DNA from: Sphingobacterium sp. UBA2700 | GTDB taxonomy: Bacteria > Bacteroidota > Bacteroidia > Sphingobacteriales > Sphingobacteriaceae | Direction of reading: 5' to 3' | Assembly (NCBI GenBank): GCA_002354335.1 | Contig: DELI01000030.1 | Coordinates: forward strand, 15,222 to 79,221 | DNA: 64,000 nt | Part shown: one piece after another, positions 1 through 8,475 of the stretch | Position numbering within the stretch: position 1 is the stretch's first letter | Layout of the letters: every line of letters begins with the position of its first letter | Notes under the pieces: generated by a model | Databases searched by the model: none | What the model saw: only the letters and a program-made list of their open reading frames with translations | What the model was told of the DNA's origin: nothing | Program-made: the position numbers and the translations under genes

Positions 1-1402
1 ACTGATAATTTGAACTTTGAAATCCAGCAGGCGCATCCAGATCCAGATACATTTTGCCGTCAGAAGCAAGGTTCGCGTAATCCACCTTGCTGGCAAACAT
101 GCTCATGCGGTAGGTTTTCTTCGGATTATCGGCATGCGACGGTTTTCTGGTCTCCATGTTGGTTTCGTAGTTGCTCAACTTCCATTGTATATTCAACTTT
201 TCACCCAAAGTATTATGAATACCGCCGACTTCAGCACCTAACAGTCCAATTCCCATGACGCCTTCTCGACGACGCTGGGTCAAGGTTTTGTCGGTGTAGG
301 AAAAAGTATGCTCTAAAGCTGTCTCCTGATCCTGGAAGTCTGTTAAGATGCCCCGAAAGAATAGGGTATGGCTTGGACTGAAATTGTAGGATAACCCAGC
401 GTTTAATCCCATGGTCGTACGTACTCCTTTATAATCGCGGAGCTCAAAACTCTCCATCGCAAAGTCATCTGGATTGTACATCGCTTCGGTATTATCGGTA
501 GCCCAATTTCGCTTCCAATAGGAGCCGCCGATAATCAAGTTGAGCTTCTTCTTATAAAAATGATCCCCATACATAAAACTACCGCTGTAAATACCCTTTT
601 GCGCTTGTCCGTTATAGCCAGTCCCTAGGGATGCTTTTAATGTTTTGCTCACCGGCGCCGTACGGGTGACGAAGTTAATGGAACCTCCGATCGCGTCGCC
701 TTCCATATCCGGCGTAATCGCTTTTGACACTTGAACAAATTCGATCATTTCGGAAGGGAAGATATCTAAGGGAGAAGTTCTACTCCCCGTCGTATTGTTG
801 GACGTACCTTCAGAAGTCGGCATCCGATTGCCGTTTACCAAGGTAGAATTCCATTGCATGGGCGTTCCGCGTACACTCGCATAGCGCCCCTCGCCATGAT
901 CGCGTTCAATAGCAATACCCTGAATACGCTGAACCGCCTCTGCAGCATTTCGATCGGGCAACTTACCAATTAAATCCGACGCGATAACATTCATAATCGC
1001 TGGACTACTTTTCTGTATGCTTAAGGCTTTGGCCTGCGTGTTAGCCATAATGCCCTGCACAACAACTTCATCGATATCCTGAGCATCATTTCCCGTGAAG
1101 GATAAATCGCCTAGATAAACATTAAAAGGTTTCTCCAAAACATTAACTGTCTTCTCGATCGACTCATAACCCAGATAGCTGAAGACCAGCTCATAGCTAC
1201 CTTGTTTGATTCCCGTAATGCGGAAAAATCCGTCTAGATTGGTTTGTGTAGCGATGCTATTGTCTTTTGTTTTAATAGTAACGCCGGGAAGTGCCGTTTT
1301 CCCATCAATAATCCTTCCCGTAATGCTGTATTGCTGTTGCGAAAATGCAGCCTGCCAGCTTAGGAATAGCAGAAAAAATACGAAGTAAAAAATTCTTTTC
1401 AT
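1..1402 (-). CDS. TonB-dependent outer-membrane receptor, 3' end outside window
   Basis: Reading the minus strand from the ATG at 1402 gives about 467 uninterrupted codons that run off the left edge, so the distal barrel is missing. Seen: a signal peptide (MKRIFYFVFFLLFLSW, cut near the following Ala/Ser), a carboxypeptidase-regulatory-like domain at about residues 25-100 (GRIIDGKTALPGV onward), then the linker DEVVVQG and a plug with GKLPDRNAAEAVQRIQGI and SVRGTPMQWNSTLVNG. These are hallmarks of TonB-dependent receptors, which import ligands across the outer membrane using TonB-ExbBD energy. The substrate cannot be read from this part. It lies 147 bp downstream of, and in the same orientation as, an AraC-type regulator that may control it. 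Confidence 0.9.
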   Translation of the reverse strand, partial: MKRIFYFVFFLLFLSWQAAFSQQQYSITGRIIDGKTALPGVTIKTKDNSIATQTNLDGFFRITGIKQGSYELVFSYLGYESIEKTVNVLEKPFNVYLGDLSFTGNDAQDIDEVVVQGIMANTQAKALSIQKSSPAIMNVIASDLIGKLPDRNAAEAVQRIQGIAIERDHGEGRYASVRGTPMQWNSTLVNGNRMPTSEGTSNNTTGSRTSPLDIFPSEMIEFVQVSKAITPDMEGDAIGGSINFVTRTAPVSKTLKASLGTGYNGQAQKGIYSGSFMYGDHFYKKKLNLIIGGSYWKRNWATDNTEAMYNPDDFAMESFELRDYKGVRTTMGLNAGLSYNFSPSHTLFFRGILTDFQDQETALEHTFSYTDKTLTQRRREGVMGIGLLGAEVGGIHNTLGEKLNIQWKLSNYETNMETRKPSHADNPKKTYRMSMFASKVDYANLASDGKMYLDLDAPAGFQSSNYQ

Positions 1403-1549
1403 CACATGTTGATTTGTTGCCACAAAGAGAGAGGAAATCTCAAACGATATCGACCGCGCCAATTGGGAGGAACTTTAGCTGTATTTTTGTTTGTATAAGT
1501 AATTGGTAATAAGTGTTTTAGGTGTTGTTAAGTTTCGTTTAACAAATTA

Positions 1550-2662
1550 TTAGGAAATCTTTGATACCTTTTCTTTAAGAAACTCCGTAGGCGATTGTCC
1601 GGTCTCCATCTTGAAATACTTATTGAATGTACTCTTGGACTGAAAGCCCGATTCGTATGCCAGATTTAAAATATTCTGATCTTCCTGAACAATCCGATGC
1701 GCATGAGCAATGAAATAGGATACTCGTTTTGAGTTGATGTATTGATAAAAATTGGAGTCCATTAAATTATTGAGGATAATGGAAAGATCATGATTGCTGA
1801 TCGATAAACTCCTGGCAAGGTCAGAATGCGCAAACTCAGGATTCAGAAAAGGCTGTTCTTTAATCATCAGTTCATCGATCTGAGCAACGAGTGGTCGTAA
1901 TCCCTCAATCTTCGCACTGTTCTTCTGATACTTTTCCTCATTCGTCTTCCTCAGAACCCCACTTAATTTGCTCGCTGTTTGTACAGATAGACCCAAACTG
2001 TCCCTATATGGATTAACAAATCTGAAATACACGATCAATAGGACGATAATCGATGAACTCGCCAGTCCCAAATAAAGAATGAATTGATAATCAAAGGGCT
2101 TGAACAACAAAGAGCTCGAGATAAGGAAACAGAGGAAAAAATTGTAGCAAATGAAACTCAATGCCAATCCTATTTCGTTCATCCGAGCACGTTTTTTAAC
2201 GCTATCCCAATATTTAACTAGCAAATAGGTGTTGCCAAGGAAACAAGCGGCAAGGATAATTCGCCGAAAATTAAACACATAAAAATCAATCGCCTTCGCC
2301 AGTCCTTGATAATGAACAATTCCTTTATTAAAGAGCAGTTCGATCATAAATATAATTGCGGTGCTAAAGAACGGTAGAGAGAAGCAGATGAGTTCAACCC
2401 TTCGAATAGGCTTCTGGGAGAAAATATGTTTGCTATAGAGAAAGGCAAAAGTTGAAAAACCAATGGTCGACGAAATGCCGTATTCGAAATTGACTGCCGA
2501 ATTTGAAAACTGAATAATCAGTTTGGAAATCAAGCCTAAGCTGCAGCAAAATAAAATAATAAAGAGAATCTGGTCTTTATTCTCCTTTCGTTTCAAAGTC
2601 TTCGAAAAGAAAAAGCTAAAAACCACAATCTGTCCTGTTACAAGTAATAGATATGGCCCCAT
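1550..2662 (-). CDS. Membrane-anchored AraC-family transcriptional regulator
   Basis: 370 aa. The first ~215 residues hold about six or seven hydrophobic segments (starting MGPYLLLVTGQIVVFSFFF), and residues ~265-365 form an AraC helix-turn-helix domain, including ILNLAYESGFQSKSTFNKYF and GQSPTEFLKEKV near the C-terminus. This layout, an integral-membrane sensor fused to AraC, is common in Bacteroidota. The signal it senses is unknown. The gene precedes the TonB receptor in the same direction, so control of that receptor is a reasonable inference but not shown. The start is the ATG at 2662; no convincing TAnnTTTG promoter is seen upstream. Confidence 0.85.
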   Translation of the reverse strand: MGPYLLLVTGQIVVFSFFFSKTLKRKENKDQILFIILFCCSLGLISKLIIQFSNSAVNFEYGISSTIGFSTFAFLYSKHIFSQKPIRRVELICFSLPFFSTAIIFMIELLFNKGIVHYQGLAKAIDFYVFNFRRIILAACFLGNTYLLVKYWDSVKKRARMNEIGLALSFICYNFFLCFLISSSLLFKPFDYQFILYLGLASSSIIVLLIVYFRFVNPYRDSLGLSVQTASKLSGVLRKTNEEKYQKNSAKIEGLRPLVAQIDELMIKEQPFLNPEFAHSDLARSLSISNHDLSIILNNLMDSNFYQYINSKRVSYFIAHAHRIVQEDQNILNLAYESGFQSKSTFNKYFKMETGQSPTEFLKEKVSKIS

Positions 2663-2805
2663 ATCAGCAATAATAACTTTTGATTATTAACTTATTTGCA
2701 ATAAATTGTTATCTAATATCATGAAACAAGCTTCAGTCTTAAAAAATAACAGACTTCAATTAAAGAAAGTGCAAAACCAACCAAGTAGGAGAATGCTTCA
2801 AGTTA

Positions 2806-2880
2806 CAACCCTTATAGAACCCTTGTAAACCCAATGATAATCCCAATCAAACCCGCTCCAGAGCGGGTTTGATTGGGGTA
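2806..2880. repeat. CCCAAT-type dispersed element, copy 1 (module D)
   Basis: This divergent copy of an element also found at 24381-24454, 46692-46760 and 62261-62330 holds spaced ACCC-type repeats about 11-12 bp apart. It ends in a perfect 17-bp hairpin: CCCAATCAAACCCGCTC at 2842-2858 pairs with 2861-2877 across a 2-nt loop. The other copies close instead with AGCCCTTTC/GAAAGGGCT. There is no T-run after the hairpin, so it is not a classic terminator. The rest of 2663-3080 holds no credible gene. Confidence 0.7.
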
Positions 2881-2988
2881 GTATTTGGTATTTGATAGTT
2901 AGTGTCTAGACCTAGGGTGGGTAAAGTTTTAGATAATAGAGATAAGATATTTGCTGTGCCGTATTAGTATGGCCATGTTGGCAGCCTT

Positions 2989-3024
2989 AGGTCTTTATAC
3001 TAAGTACTAAATACTAACTACTAT
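2989..3024 (-). repeat. TAGNNNT heptad array (module A), orphan copy
   Basis: Read on the minus strand this is TAGTAGT, TAGTATT, TAGTACT, TAGTATA, AAGACCT, the same five-unit array found after several genes. Here it lies upstream of the plus-strand lipoprotein gene and follows no minus-strand gene directly, so it is one of two orphan copies. Confidence 0.75.
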
Positions 3025-3080
3025 TCTATGTAGCATTTATGGAATACTTTACGTACTATGAATAACCAATAATATTCCAG

Positions 3081-3428
3081 ATGAAAAGATTGATCACAAT
3101 CCTATTCAGCAGCCTTATTTTCCTAAGTGCGTGCGACAAACAGCAAGACGATCCCAATGCACCAGAGTGCTATATCCAAATGAAGCAGCGATACAACAAG
3201 CAGTTAGGCTGCTCAAAGAAGGGGCAAATGGAGGTTAATCTTTATCGAGGACTCTATCAGGGTAAGGAAATCTTTTTTCCAATGACCATGTGTCCAAATT
3301 GCAGTACTGTAGCACCAGCCGAAGGTTACACCTGTCAAGGAGAAAAAATCGCAATCAAAGACTTCAATACGGAAGTGACGGCGATTAAAGAAGTATACAA
3401 TAGCTGTACAGGGAATTTTATGTATTAG
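3081..3428 (+). CDS. Small cysteine-rich lipoprotein, unknown function
   Basis: 115 aa starting MKRLITILFSSLIFLSACDK, a signal peptide with lipobox and lipidated Cys18, so probably anchored in the outer or inner membrane facing the periplasm. The mature part has six more cysteines, including TMCPNCSTV and GYTCQG, which could form disulfides or bind a metal. I recognise no family. The gene stands alone, convergent with nhaA across a repeat-rich interval. Its TAG stop (3426-3428) is the first unit of a heptad stop array. The ATG is the only sensible start because the signal peptide begins there. Confidence 0.75.
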   Translation: MKRLITILFSSLIFLSACDKQQDDPNAPECYIQMKQRYNKQLGCSKKGQMEVNLYRGLYQGKEIFFPMTMCPNCSTVAPAEGYTCQGEKIAIKDFNTEVTAIKEVYNSCTGNFMY

Positions 3429-3460
3429 ATTTGAGATATGAGATATGAGACATTAGAGTA
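3426..3460 (+). repeat. TAGNNNT heptad array (module C) containing the stop codon
   Basis: Exact 7-bp register from the stop codon: TAGATTT, GAGATAT, GAGATAT, GAGACAT, TAGAGTA, followed by TGGCGCG. The first unit supplies the lipoprotein gene's stop. The array is on the sense strand of that gene. Confidence 0.8.
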
Positions 3461-3463
3461 TGG

Positions 3464-3945
3464 CGCGAACAATGGAAGGAAGGATTCAAGGATTGACAGG
3501 ATATTACGCTATAGGTCTTTATATTAAGTACTAAATACTAACTACTATTTCTGAACCAGGAAAGGAAGGATGCAAGGATTGACAGGATATTACGCTATAG
3601 GTCTTTATACTAAGTACTAAATACTAACTACTATTTCTGAACCAGGAAAGGAAGTATTCAAGGATTGACGGGATATTACGCTATAGGTCTTTATACTAAG
3701 TACTAAATACTAACTACTATTTCTGAACCAGGGAAGGAAGGATTCAAGGATTGACGGGATATTACGCTATAGGTCTTTATACTAAGTACTAAATACTAAC
3801 TACTATTTCTGAACCAGGAAAGGAAGGATTCGAGGATTGACGGGATATTAGGCTATAGGTCTTTATACTAAGTACTAAATACTAACTACTATTTCTGAAC
3901 CAGGAAAGGAAGGATGCAAGGATAAACAGGATCCTGCCAATCCTT
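3464..3945. repeat. Tandem array of an 86-bp composite unit, about 5.5 copies
   Basis: Successive copies of GGATATTAcGCTATAGG start at 3499, 3585, 3671, 3757 and 3843, and the series ends at GGATCCTG (3929): a constant 86-bp period. Each unit joins one minus-strand TAGNNNT array (AGGTCTTTATACTAAG onward) to one GAACCAGGAAAGGAAGGAT unit (module B). Copies differ by a few substitutions but no indels. Contiguous repetition without unique spacers rules out CRISPR. The 3429-4140 interval contains no gene. Confidence 0.9.
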
Positions 3946-3967
3946 AAACCCTTTTTTTTTCTGGTTC
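3897..3967. repeat. Palindromic module B, copy 1
   Basis: GAACCAGGAAAGGAAGGAT at 3897 is mirrored by ...CTGGTTC ending at 3967, around a CAGGATCCTG centre. This gives an imperfect ~71-bp inverted repeat with about 33-nt arms. The same palindrome recurs at 19446, 24526 and 46442. Confidence 0.8.
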
Positions 3968-4005
3968 AAAACAAGCTCCATCAAAAAAAACAAACTTCAC
4001 TATCA

Positions 4006-4143
4006 AAAAAATATGGCGACCATCTCTAGCCGCCATACTCTAATATCTTATGTCTAATGTCTTATATCCAGAAAAAATATGGCGACCATCTCTAGCCGCC
4101 ATACTCTAATATCTTATGTCTAATGTCTAAAATCTAAAATCTA
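4006..4143 (-). terminator. Duplicated terminator plus heptad stop array after nhaA
   Basis: A 57-bp block is present twice, at 4006-4062 and 4072-4128 (66-bp offset, identical as read). On the minus strand each copy has a TATGGCG...CGCCATA hairpin followed by a T-run, a rho-independent terminator for nhaA. From the nhaA stop (4143) the sequence runs in exact heptads TAGATTT, TAGATTT, TAGACAT, TAGACAT, AAGATAT, TAGAGTA into the first hairpin. Confidence 0.8.
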
Positions 4144-5313
4144 GACAGCCTTCTTCGCCAAGGAGCTCAGGAAGAAATATCCGCATAAGCCGGAAAACAA
4201 TGACCCGATCAGGACAGCAAATTTCGCTTCTTCGATAAATAAGGGATCCTTGAAGGAGAGCATAGAAATGAAAATCGACATGGTAAATCCGATACCACCG
4301 AGCATACCGACACCAATCATATGTTTCCAGCCTGCTTCTTCAGGAAGGTTAGCAAGTTTTGTCTTTACGCAGATATAGGAGGTCAGGAAGATTCCGATGG
4401 TTTTTCCGAGGAATAGACCTAAGATAATACCTAATCCGAGTGGAGAGGTCAGTCCGCTGATCATTTCTTCGTGAAGTGTGATATTGGTGTTTGCTAAGGC
4501 GAATAAAGGGATAATAAAAAAGTTTACCGGATTTACGAGGGCATGCTCCAGTTTCTCTAGCGGCGACTCTGTTGCGTCCGGTGTTGTGGGAAGAGTCATG
4601 GCCACCAGCACACCTGCGATGGTCGCGTGAATCCCGGAATGGTGAACAAAATACCAAATGAAAACACCCGGGATTAGGTAAGCCCAGATATTTTTAACGC
4701 CGAAGCGGTTAAAAGCAATAAGAAGCAGCATGATTCCGCCGGCATACATCAGATAGGTGAGGTGCATGTCGGAAGAGTAAAAGATGGCGATTACCAGAAT
4801 AGCCAATAGATCATCTACGATGGCTAATGCCGCTAAGAATATTTTTAAGCTTGCAGGTACCTTCTTGCCGAGCAGCGTAATGATAGCCAATGCGAAGGCA
4901 ATATCAGTCGCCATCGGGATACCCCAACCATGATGCGTAGGTTCGCTAAAATTCAGCGCGATGTAGATTCCAGCAGGTACCAGGGCACCGCCGATTGCAG
5001 CCACAATAGGAAGGGCGGCTTTCTTAGGCGATGAAAGTTCGCCTTCAACAAGTTCACGTTTGATTTCAAGACCCACCAAAAGAAAGAAGATAGCCATTAA
5101 ACCGTCGTCAATCCATAGTTTAACCGAGTATTTTAACTGAATGCTTTCGCTTTCGTAACCAATGACCTGTTGAAAAAACTGATTAAATCCTTCGGCTAAA
5201 GGGGAATTCGCAATAATTAAGGAAATGATAACACATGAAAATAGGAGAATTCCTCCTGCATAGTTCGATGAAAGGAACCTTTTGAAAACGGTTAGATTAA
5301 TCAGATTTGCCAT
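4141..5313 (-). CDS. nhaA: Na+/H+ antiporter NhaA
   Basis: 390 aa, the usual NhaA length, with about 12 hydrophobic segments. NhaA exchanges internal Na+ for external protons across the inner membrane. The ion-binding signature is present: PMATDIAFALAIITLLGKK with Asp137 (E. coli Asp133) and ALAIVDDLLAILV with the Asp167-Asp168 pair (E. coli 163-164). The early motif FFLLVGLEIKRELVEGEL is also typical. It is a single gene followed by a duplicated terminator, and its TAG stop is unit 1 of a heptad array. A second Na+/H+ antiporter of a different family lies at 46945. Confidence 0.97.
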   Translation of the reverse strand: MANLINLTVFKRFLSSNYAGGILLFSCVIISLIIANSPLAEGFNQFFQQVIGYESESIQLKYSVKLWIDDGLMAIFFLLVGLEIKRELVEGELSSPKKAALPIVAAIGGALVPAGIYIALNFSEPTHHGWGIPMATDIAFALAIITLLGKKVPASLKIFLAALAIVDDLLAILVIAIFYSSDMHLTYLMYAGGIMLLLIAFNRFGVKNIWAYLIPGVFIWYFVHHSGIHATIAGVLVAMTLPTTPDATESPLEKLEHALVNPVNFFIIPLFALANTNITLHEEMISGLTSPLGLGIILGLFLGKTIGIFLTSYICVKTKLANLPEEAGWKHMIGVGMLGGIGFTMSIFISMLSFKDPLFIEEAKFAVLIGSLFSGLCGYFFLSSLAKKAV

Positions 5314-5396
5314 TATTTTTTGAATAATAGTTCGTATGGAATGTGAAAAATTAAGGGGTAAATATATGAAAAAGAAAGTGATTGCTGGGTAAAAAC

Positions 5397-5424
5397 CGAC
5401 AGGAATCGGGTAACAAACCTGTCG
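5397..5424 (-). terminator. Rho-independent terminator after the ABC permease gene
   Basis: On the minus strand CGACAGG (5424-5418) pairs with CCTGTCG (5403-5397), followed by a T-run at 5395-5391. It ends the two-gene ABC exporter operon before nhaA. Confidence 0.65.
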
Positions 5425-5513
5425 TAAATATGCGGTCCAGAATGAAGCCAGGCCGTTAAACTGCTCATTTTAATGCGATTTATCGGCCCAGCCTTAATGT
5501 CTTGATTTAATTC

Positions 5514-6830
5514 TTAATCTTTATAGTTGAACCATTTGATAAGTTCTTTAAAGCTTGCTTTTTTACCGTACATCAAGATACCGACACGATAGATACGAGC
5601 CGCCGCCCAAGTAGTAACAAGAAATCCGCCTACTAAGAGCAGGAAGGATACAATGATTTGCCAGGTCGGCACACCAAAAGGAATTCTGACTAGCATCGCA
5701 ATCGGTGATGTGAGGGGAATAAAGCTCAGCCAGGTCGCTATGCTACCATGAGGATCATTGATCAAGACACCAAAAGATAACAAATAGGCGAGGAGCAGGG
5801 GCATTGTGATTGGCATGGTAAACTGATTCGCTTCGGTTTCCGAATCCACAGCAGAGCCTACCGCGGCAAATAAAGCGCTGTAGAGCATATACCCTAAGAG
5901 GAAAAACAGGAAAAAGCAGATCAGAAGCTCCGTGACATTGACGCCATCTAGGGCGGTTTGTATGTCAAGCGCAATAGCACTAGTGTCTGAGAGTTCTGTC
6001 TTATCTACATTTGCCTGTTGGAGCATTTGGTTCTGAAGGTCTTCCTTATTGATCAAGGTGTTTGTCGCTACAGTGAAAAGGGTAAATGATAGGACGATCC
6101 ACAGCACAAACTGGGTAATGCCGACGAGTCCAATACCGATAATCTTACCCATCATCAATTGAAATGGCTTCACCGAAGAGATGATGACTTCCACAATACG
6201 GCTGGATTTCTCTTCGATAATTCCGCGCATCACTTGTGCGCCGTAAAGGAATAATGACAGGTAGATCAGAATCGATAATCCCATAGCTATACCCATAGCA
6301 ATGCGCGTATCGCTATCTTTCGTGTCGCCCGATTCGGTAATCTCTTTGGCCGAAGTGGAAACCTGTGTGTTAATGTTTTTGATCTTATCCGCATCGATAT
6401 GCAGTTCTTTGTAAGCATGCGCTAACAAAACTTTCTCCAATTCACTCTCGATTTCTGCTTGGATTTTGATGTTCGGCTTTCCAGAAGACAGGAATTCTAT
6501 CTTTCGCGTTTGGAAGAAATCCTTTGGAATAATCAATAAGCTGGTTTTGTCGCCTTGTTCCTTAACCTCTTTTAACTGTTCCTGCAGCTCGGTATTTGAT
6601 TTTGCATAGGTAATACGCTCGTTTGTTTTCAATTGCTGATGTACCGAATCAGTTTGATCCAACACATAGACCAACGCCTTCGAGTCTTCAAAACTTTTTT
6701 GCGTCAATAAGAACGTACCGACATAGAGGCCTATGAAGAATAGGGGAACTAAGAAAGTGGTAAGTAAGAAGGATTTCTTCTTGACGCGACTTAAATATTC
6801 CCTTTGTACTATTAATAATATCTTGTTCAT
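5514..6830 (-). CDS. ABC-2 type permease (NatB-like)
   Basis: 438 aa: an N-terminal transmembrane helix (about residues 22-43), a ~130-residue extracytoplasmic domain, then five or six membrane helices from about residue 180 to the end, with the ABC-2 signature region VMRGIIEEKSSRIVEVIISS. This is the architecture of NatB/YhaP permeases, which export sodium or other small solutes together with a NatA-type ATPase. The ATPase gene lies 15 bp upstream and the two form an operon ending at the hairpin at 5397. The substrate cannot be read from the sequence. Confidence 0.88.
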   Translation of the reverse strand: MNKILLIVQREYLSRVKKKSFLLTTFLVPLFFIGLYVGTFLLTQKSFEDSKALVYVLDQTDSVHQQLKTNERITYAKSNTELQEQLKEVKEQGDKTSLLIIPKDFFQTRKIEFLSSGKPNIKIQAEIESELEKVLLAHAYKELHIDADKIKNINTQVSTSAKEITESGDTKDSDTRIAMGIAMGLSILIYLSLFLYGAQVMRGIIEEKSSRIVEVIISSVKPFQLMMGKIIGIGLVGITQFVLWIVLSFTLFTVATNTLINKEDLQNQMLQQANVDKTELSDTSAIALDIQTALDGVNVTELLICFFLFFLLGYMLYSALFAAVGSAVDSETEANQFTMPITMPLLLAYLLSFGVLINDPHGSIATWLSFIPLTSPIAMLVRIPFGVPTWQIIVSFLLLVGGFLVTTWAAARIYRVGILMYGKKASFKELIKWFNYKD

Positions 6831-6845
6831 ATATAGCGTTCTATG

Positions 6846-7754
6846 TTAGTTATGTTGAGTAACACGTGTGATAAAAATATCATTCATGGATGGAATGATT
6901 TCAAAGATTTGATGTATCTCAACCTTTGGGATCAGGAAAGTTAAAACATCATTTAGACTGCGATTATCGGAAATCCGTATGGTAAGTTTTTGCTCTTCCA
7001 CATGTTGTTCATGTTTAATCAGCTGATAAAGCTCATCCTGATGTATAGGGTCCGTGCCATTTGAGGCGTAGGAAATAGTGTAGGTTTGATTTCTATATTC
7101 GTTCTTGATTTCGCGAACCGATCCATCCAATATCTTTCTCGATTTATGGATAAGGGCAATATTATCACATAAAGCTTCGACCGATTCCATGCGGTGAGTC
7201 GAATAGATAATGGTGGCACCCTTTTTATTTAACTCCAATATTTCGTCTTGAATAATCTGGGCATTAACCGGGTCGAATCCAGAGAATGGCTCATCTAAGA
7301 TGATCAGGTCTGGTTCGTGGAGTACCGTAGCTACAAACTGTACTTTCTGCTGCATTCCTTTACTGAGGTCTTCGACTTTTTTATCCCACCAAGATTCAAT
7401 ATGTAACTTCTCAAACCAGTATTTAAGGCGTTGCTTGGCTTCATTTTTTGATAAACCTTTTAATTGAGCGAGATAGATCATTTGATCGCCAATCTGCATC
7501 TTCTTATATAGGCCTCTTTCTTCGGGCAGATAGCCAATTCGTTCGACATGTTTTGGTGATAGCAATTCGCCATCGAAATATATCTCGCCAGCATCGGGCG
7601 CAGTAATTTGATTGATAATGCGGATTAGGGATGTTTTTCCAGCACCATTGGGACCTAACAGCCCGAATATCTTGCCTTTAGGAATAAACATGGACACATC
7701 GTCTAAAGCGCGATGATTGGCATACTGCTTCACGATGTTACGTATATCTAGCAT
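6846..7754 (-). CDS. ABC transporter ATP-binding protein (NatA-like)
   Basis: 302 aa. Walker A GPNGAGKTS at about residues 34-42, signature LSKGMQQKVQ near 131, Walker B LIILDEPFSGFDP near 150, and H-loop STHRM near 185, followed by a ~90-residue C-terminal extension typical of NatA/DUF4162-type ATPases. It powers the permease encoded 15 bp downstream. First gene of the operon; ATG at 7754. It is divergent from engB across a 106-bp region. Confidence 0.93.
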   Translation of the reverse strand: MLDIRNIVKQYANHRALDDVSMFIPKGKIFGLLGPNGAGKTSLIRIINQITAPDAGEIYFDGELLSPKHVERIGYLPEERGLYKKMQIGDQMIYLAQLKGLSKNEAKQRLKYWFEKLHIESWWDKKVEDLSKGMQQKVQFVATVLHEPDLIILDEPFSGFDPVNAQIIQDEILELNKKGATIIYSTHRMESVEALCDNIALIHKSRKILDGSVREIKNEYRNQTYTISYASNGTDPIHQDELYQLIKHEQHVEEQKLTIRISDNRSLNDVLTFLIPKVEIHQIFEIIPSMNDIFITRVTQHN

Positions 7755-7849
7755 AAGTTGGGTTTTTGTGGTTAAATTAATTAAAATGCCGTTAACATGA
7801 AACTAAATCTTAAAAATTGAGAAAAGATGGAAAAGTTTTTATAAATCGT

Positions 7850-7857
7850 ACCTTTGT
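7850..7857 (+). promoter_or_regulatory. -7 promoter element of engB, almost touching the ATG
   Basis: TACCTTTG matches the Bacteroidota -7 consensus TAnnTTTG and ends 3 nt before the engB ATG at 7861. Transcription would start at or within a base or two of the start codon, giving a leaderless mRNA. A good -33 TTTG is not seen at the expected distance. Confidence 0.6.
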
Positions 7858-7860
7858 GCC

Positions 7861-8472
7861 ATGATCGTAAAAGACGCAGAATTTATTTGCAGCAATACGG
7901 AAATTGATAAGTTACCTATTGCCAATCTACCGGAATATGCCTTTATTGGTCGTTCAAACGTCGGAAAGTCCTCGCTAATTAACGCGATGACCGGTAGAAA
8001 GGGCTTAGCTAAAACTTCTCAAAAGCCGGGTAAAACACAGTTGATCAATCATTTCCTGATTAATAAAACCTGGTATTTGGTGGATTTACCGGGTTATGGT
8101 TTTGCGCAGACATCAAAAAAGAATAGAGCGACCTGGGAAAAATTCATTCGTGCTTACTTAATCAATCGAGTTAATTTACAATGCGTATATGTGCTGATTG
8201 ATAGTAGATTAGAGCCACAGAAGATTGACTTAGATTTTGTGTTTTGGTTAGGGGAGCAGGGAATACCCTTCCAGATGATCTTTACCAAAGCTGATAAGCA
8301 ATCGGGCGTTAAGTCGGATCAGAATATCGCAAAATTCCGTAGAGCCATGAAAAAGTGGTTTGAGGAGATACCGACTCATTTCCTGACTTCGTCTGAAACG
8401 AAATTAGGTTGTGAATTGGTATTAGAGAATATTGATGCTATTAACCAACAATTTGAGTCGCCGATCGAGTAA
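7861..8472 (+). CDS. engB: Ribosome-biogenesis GTPase EngB/YsxC
   Basis: 203 aa. TRAFAC GTPase with G1 GRSNVGKSS (residues 30-38), a switch-I Thr in LAKTSQKPGKTQ, G3 DLPGYG and G4 TKAD. EngB acts in late assembly of the 50S subunit. The start fits the family's MI-K-AEF beginning, and the -7 promoter motif only 3 nt upstream argues for a leaderless transcript. The next gene begins 3 nt after the stop, so they are probably co-transcribed. Confidence 0.96.
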   Translation: MIVKDAEFICSNTEIDKLPIANLPEYAFIGRSNVGKSSLINAMTGRKGLAKTSQKPGKTQLINHFLINKTWYLVDLPGYGFAQTSKKNRATWEKFIRAYLINRVNLQCVYVLIDSRLEPQKIDLDFVFWLGEQGIPFQMIFTKADKQSGVKSDQNIAKFRRAMKKWFEEIPTHFLTSSETKLGCELVLENIDAINQQFESPIE

Positions 8473-8475
8473 TCC

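Noticed and set aside
10..258. Plus-strand frames at the left edge
   Set aside because: They are shadows of the minus-strand TonB receptor, which has signal peptide, plug and repeat motifs.
3464..3945. CRISPR-like array of regularly spaced repeats
   Set aside because: The 86-bp units are contiguous with no unique spacers; there are no cas genes. Also true for the 47-bp tandems.
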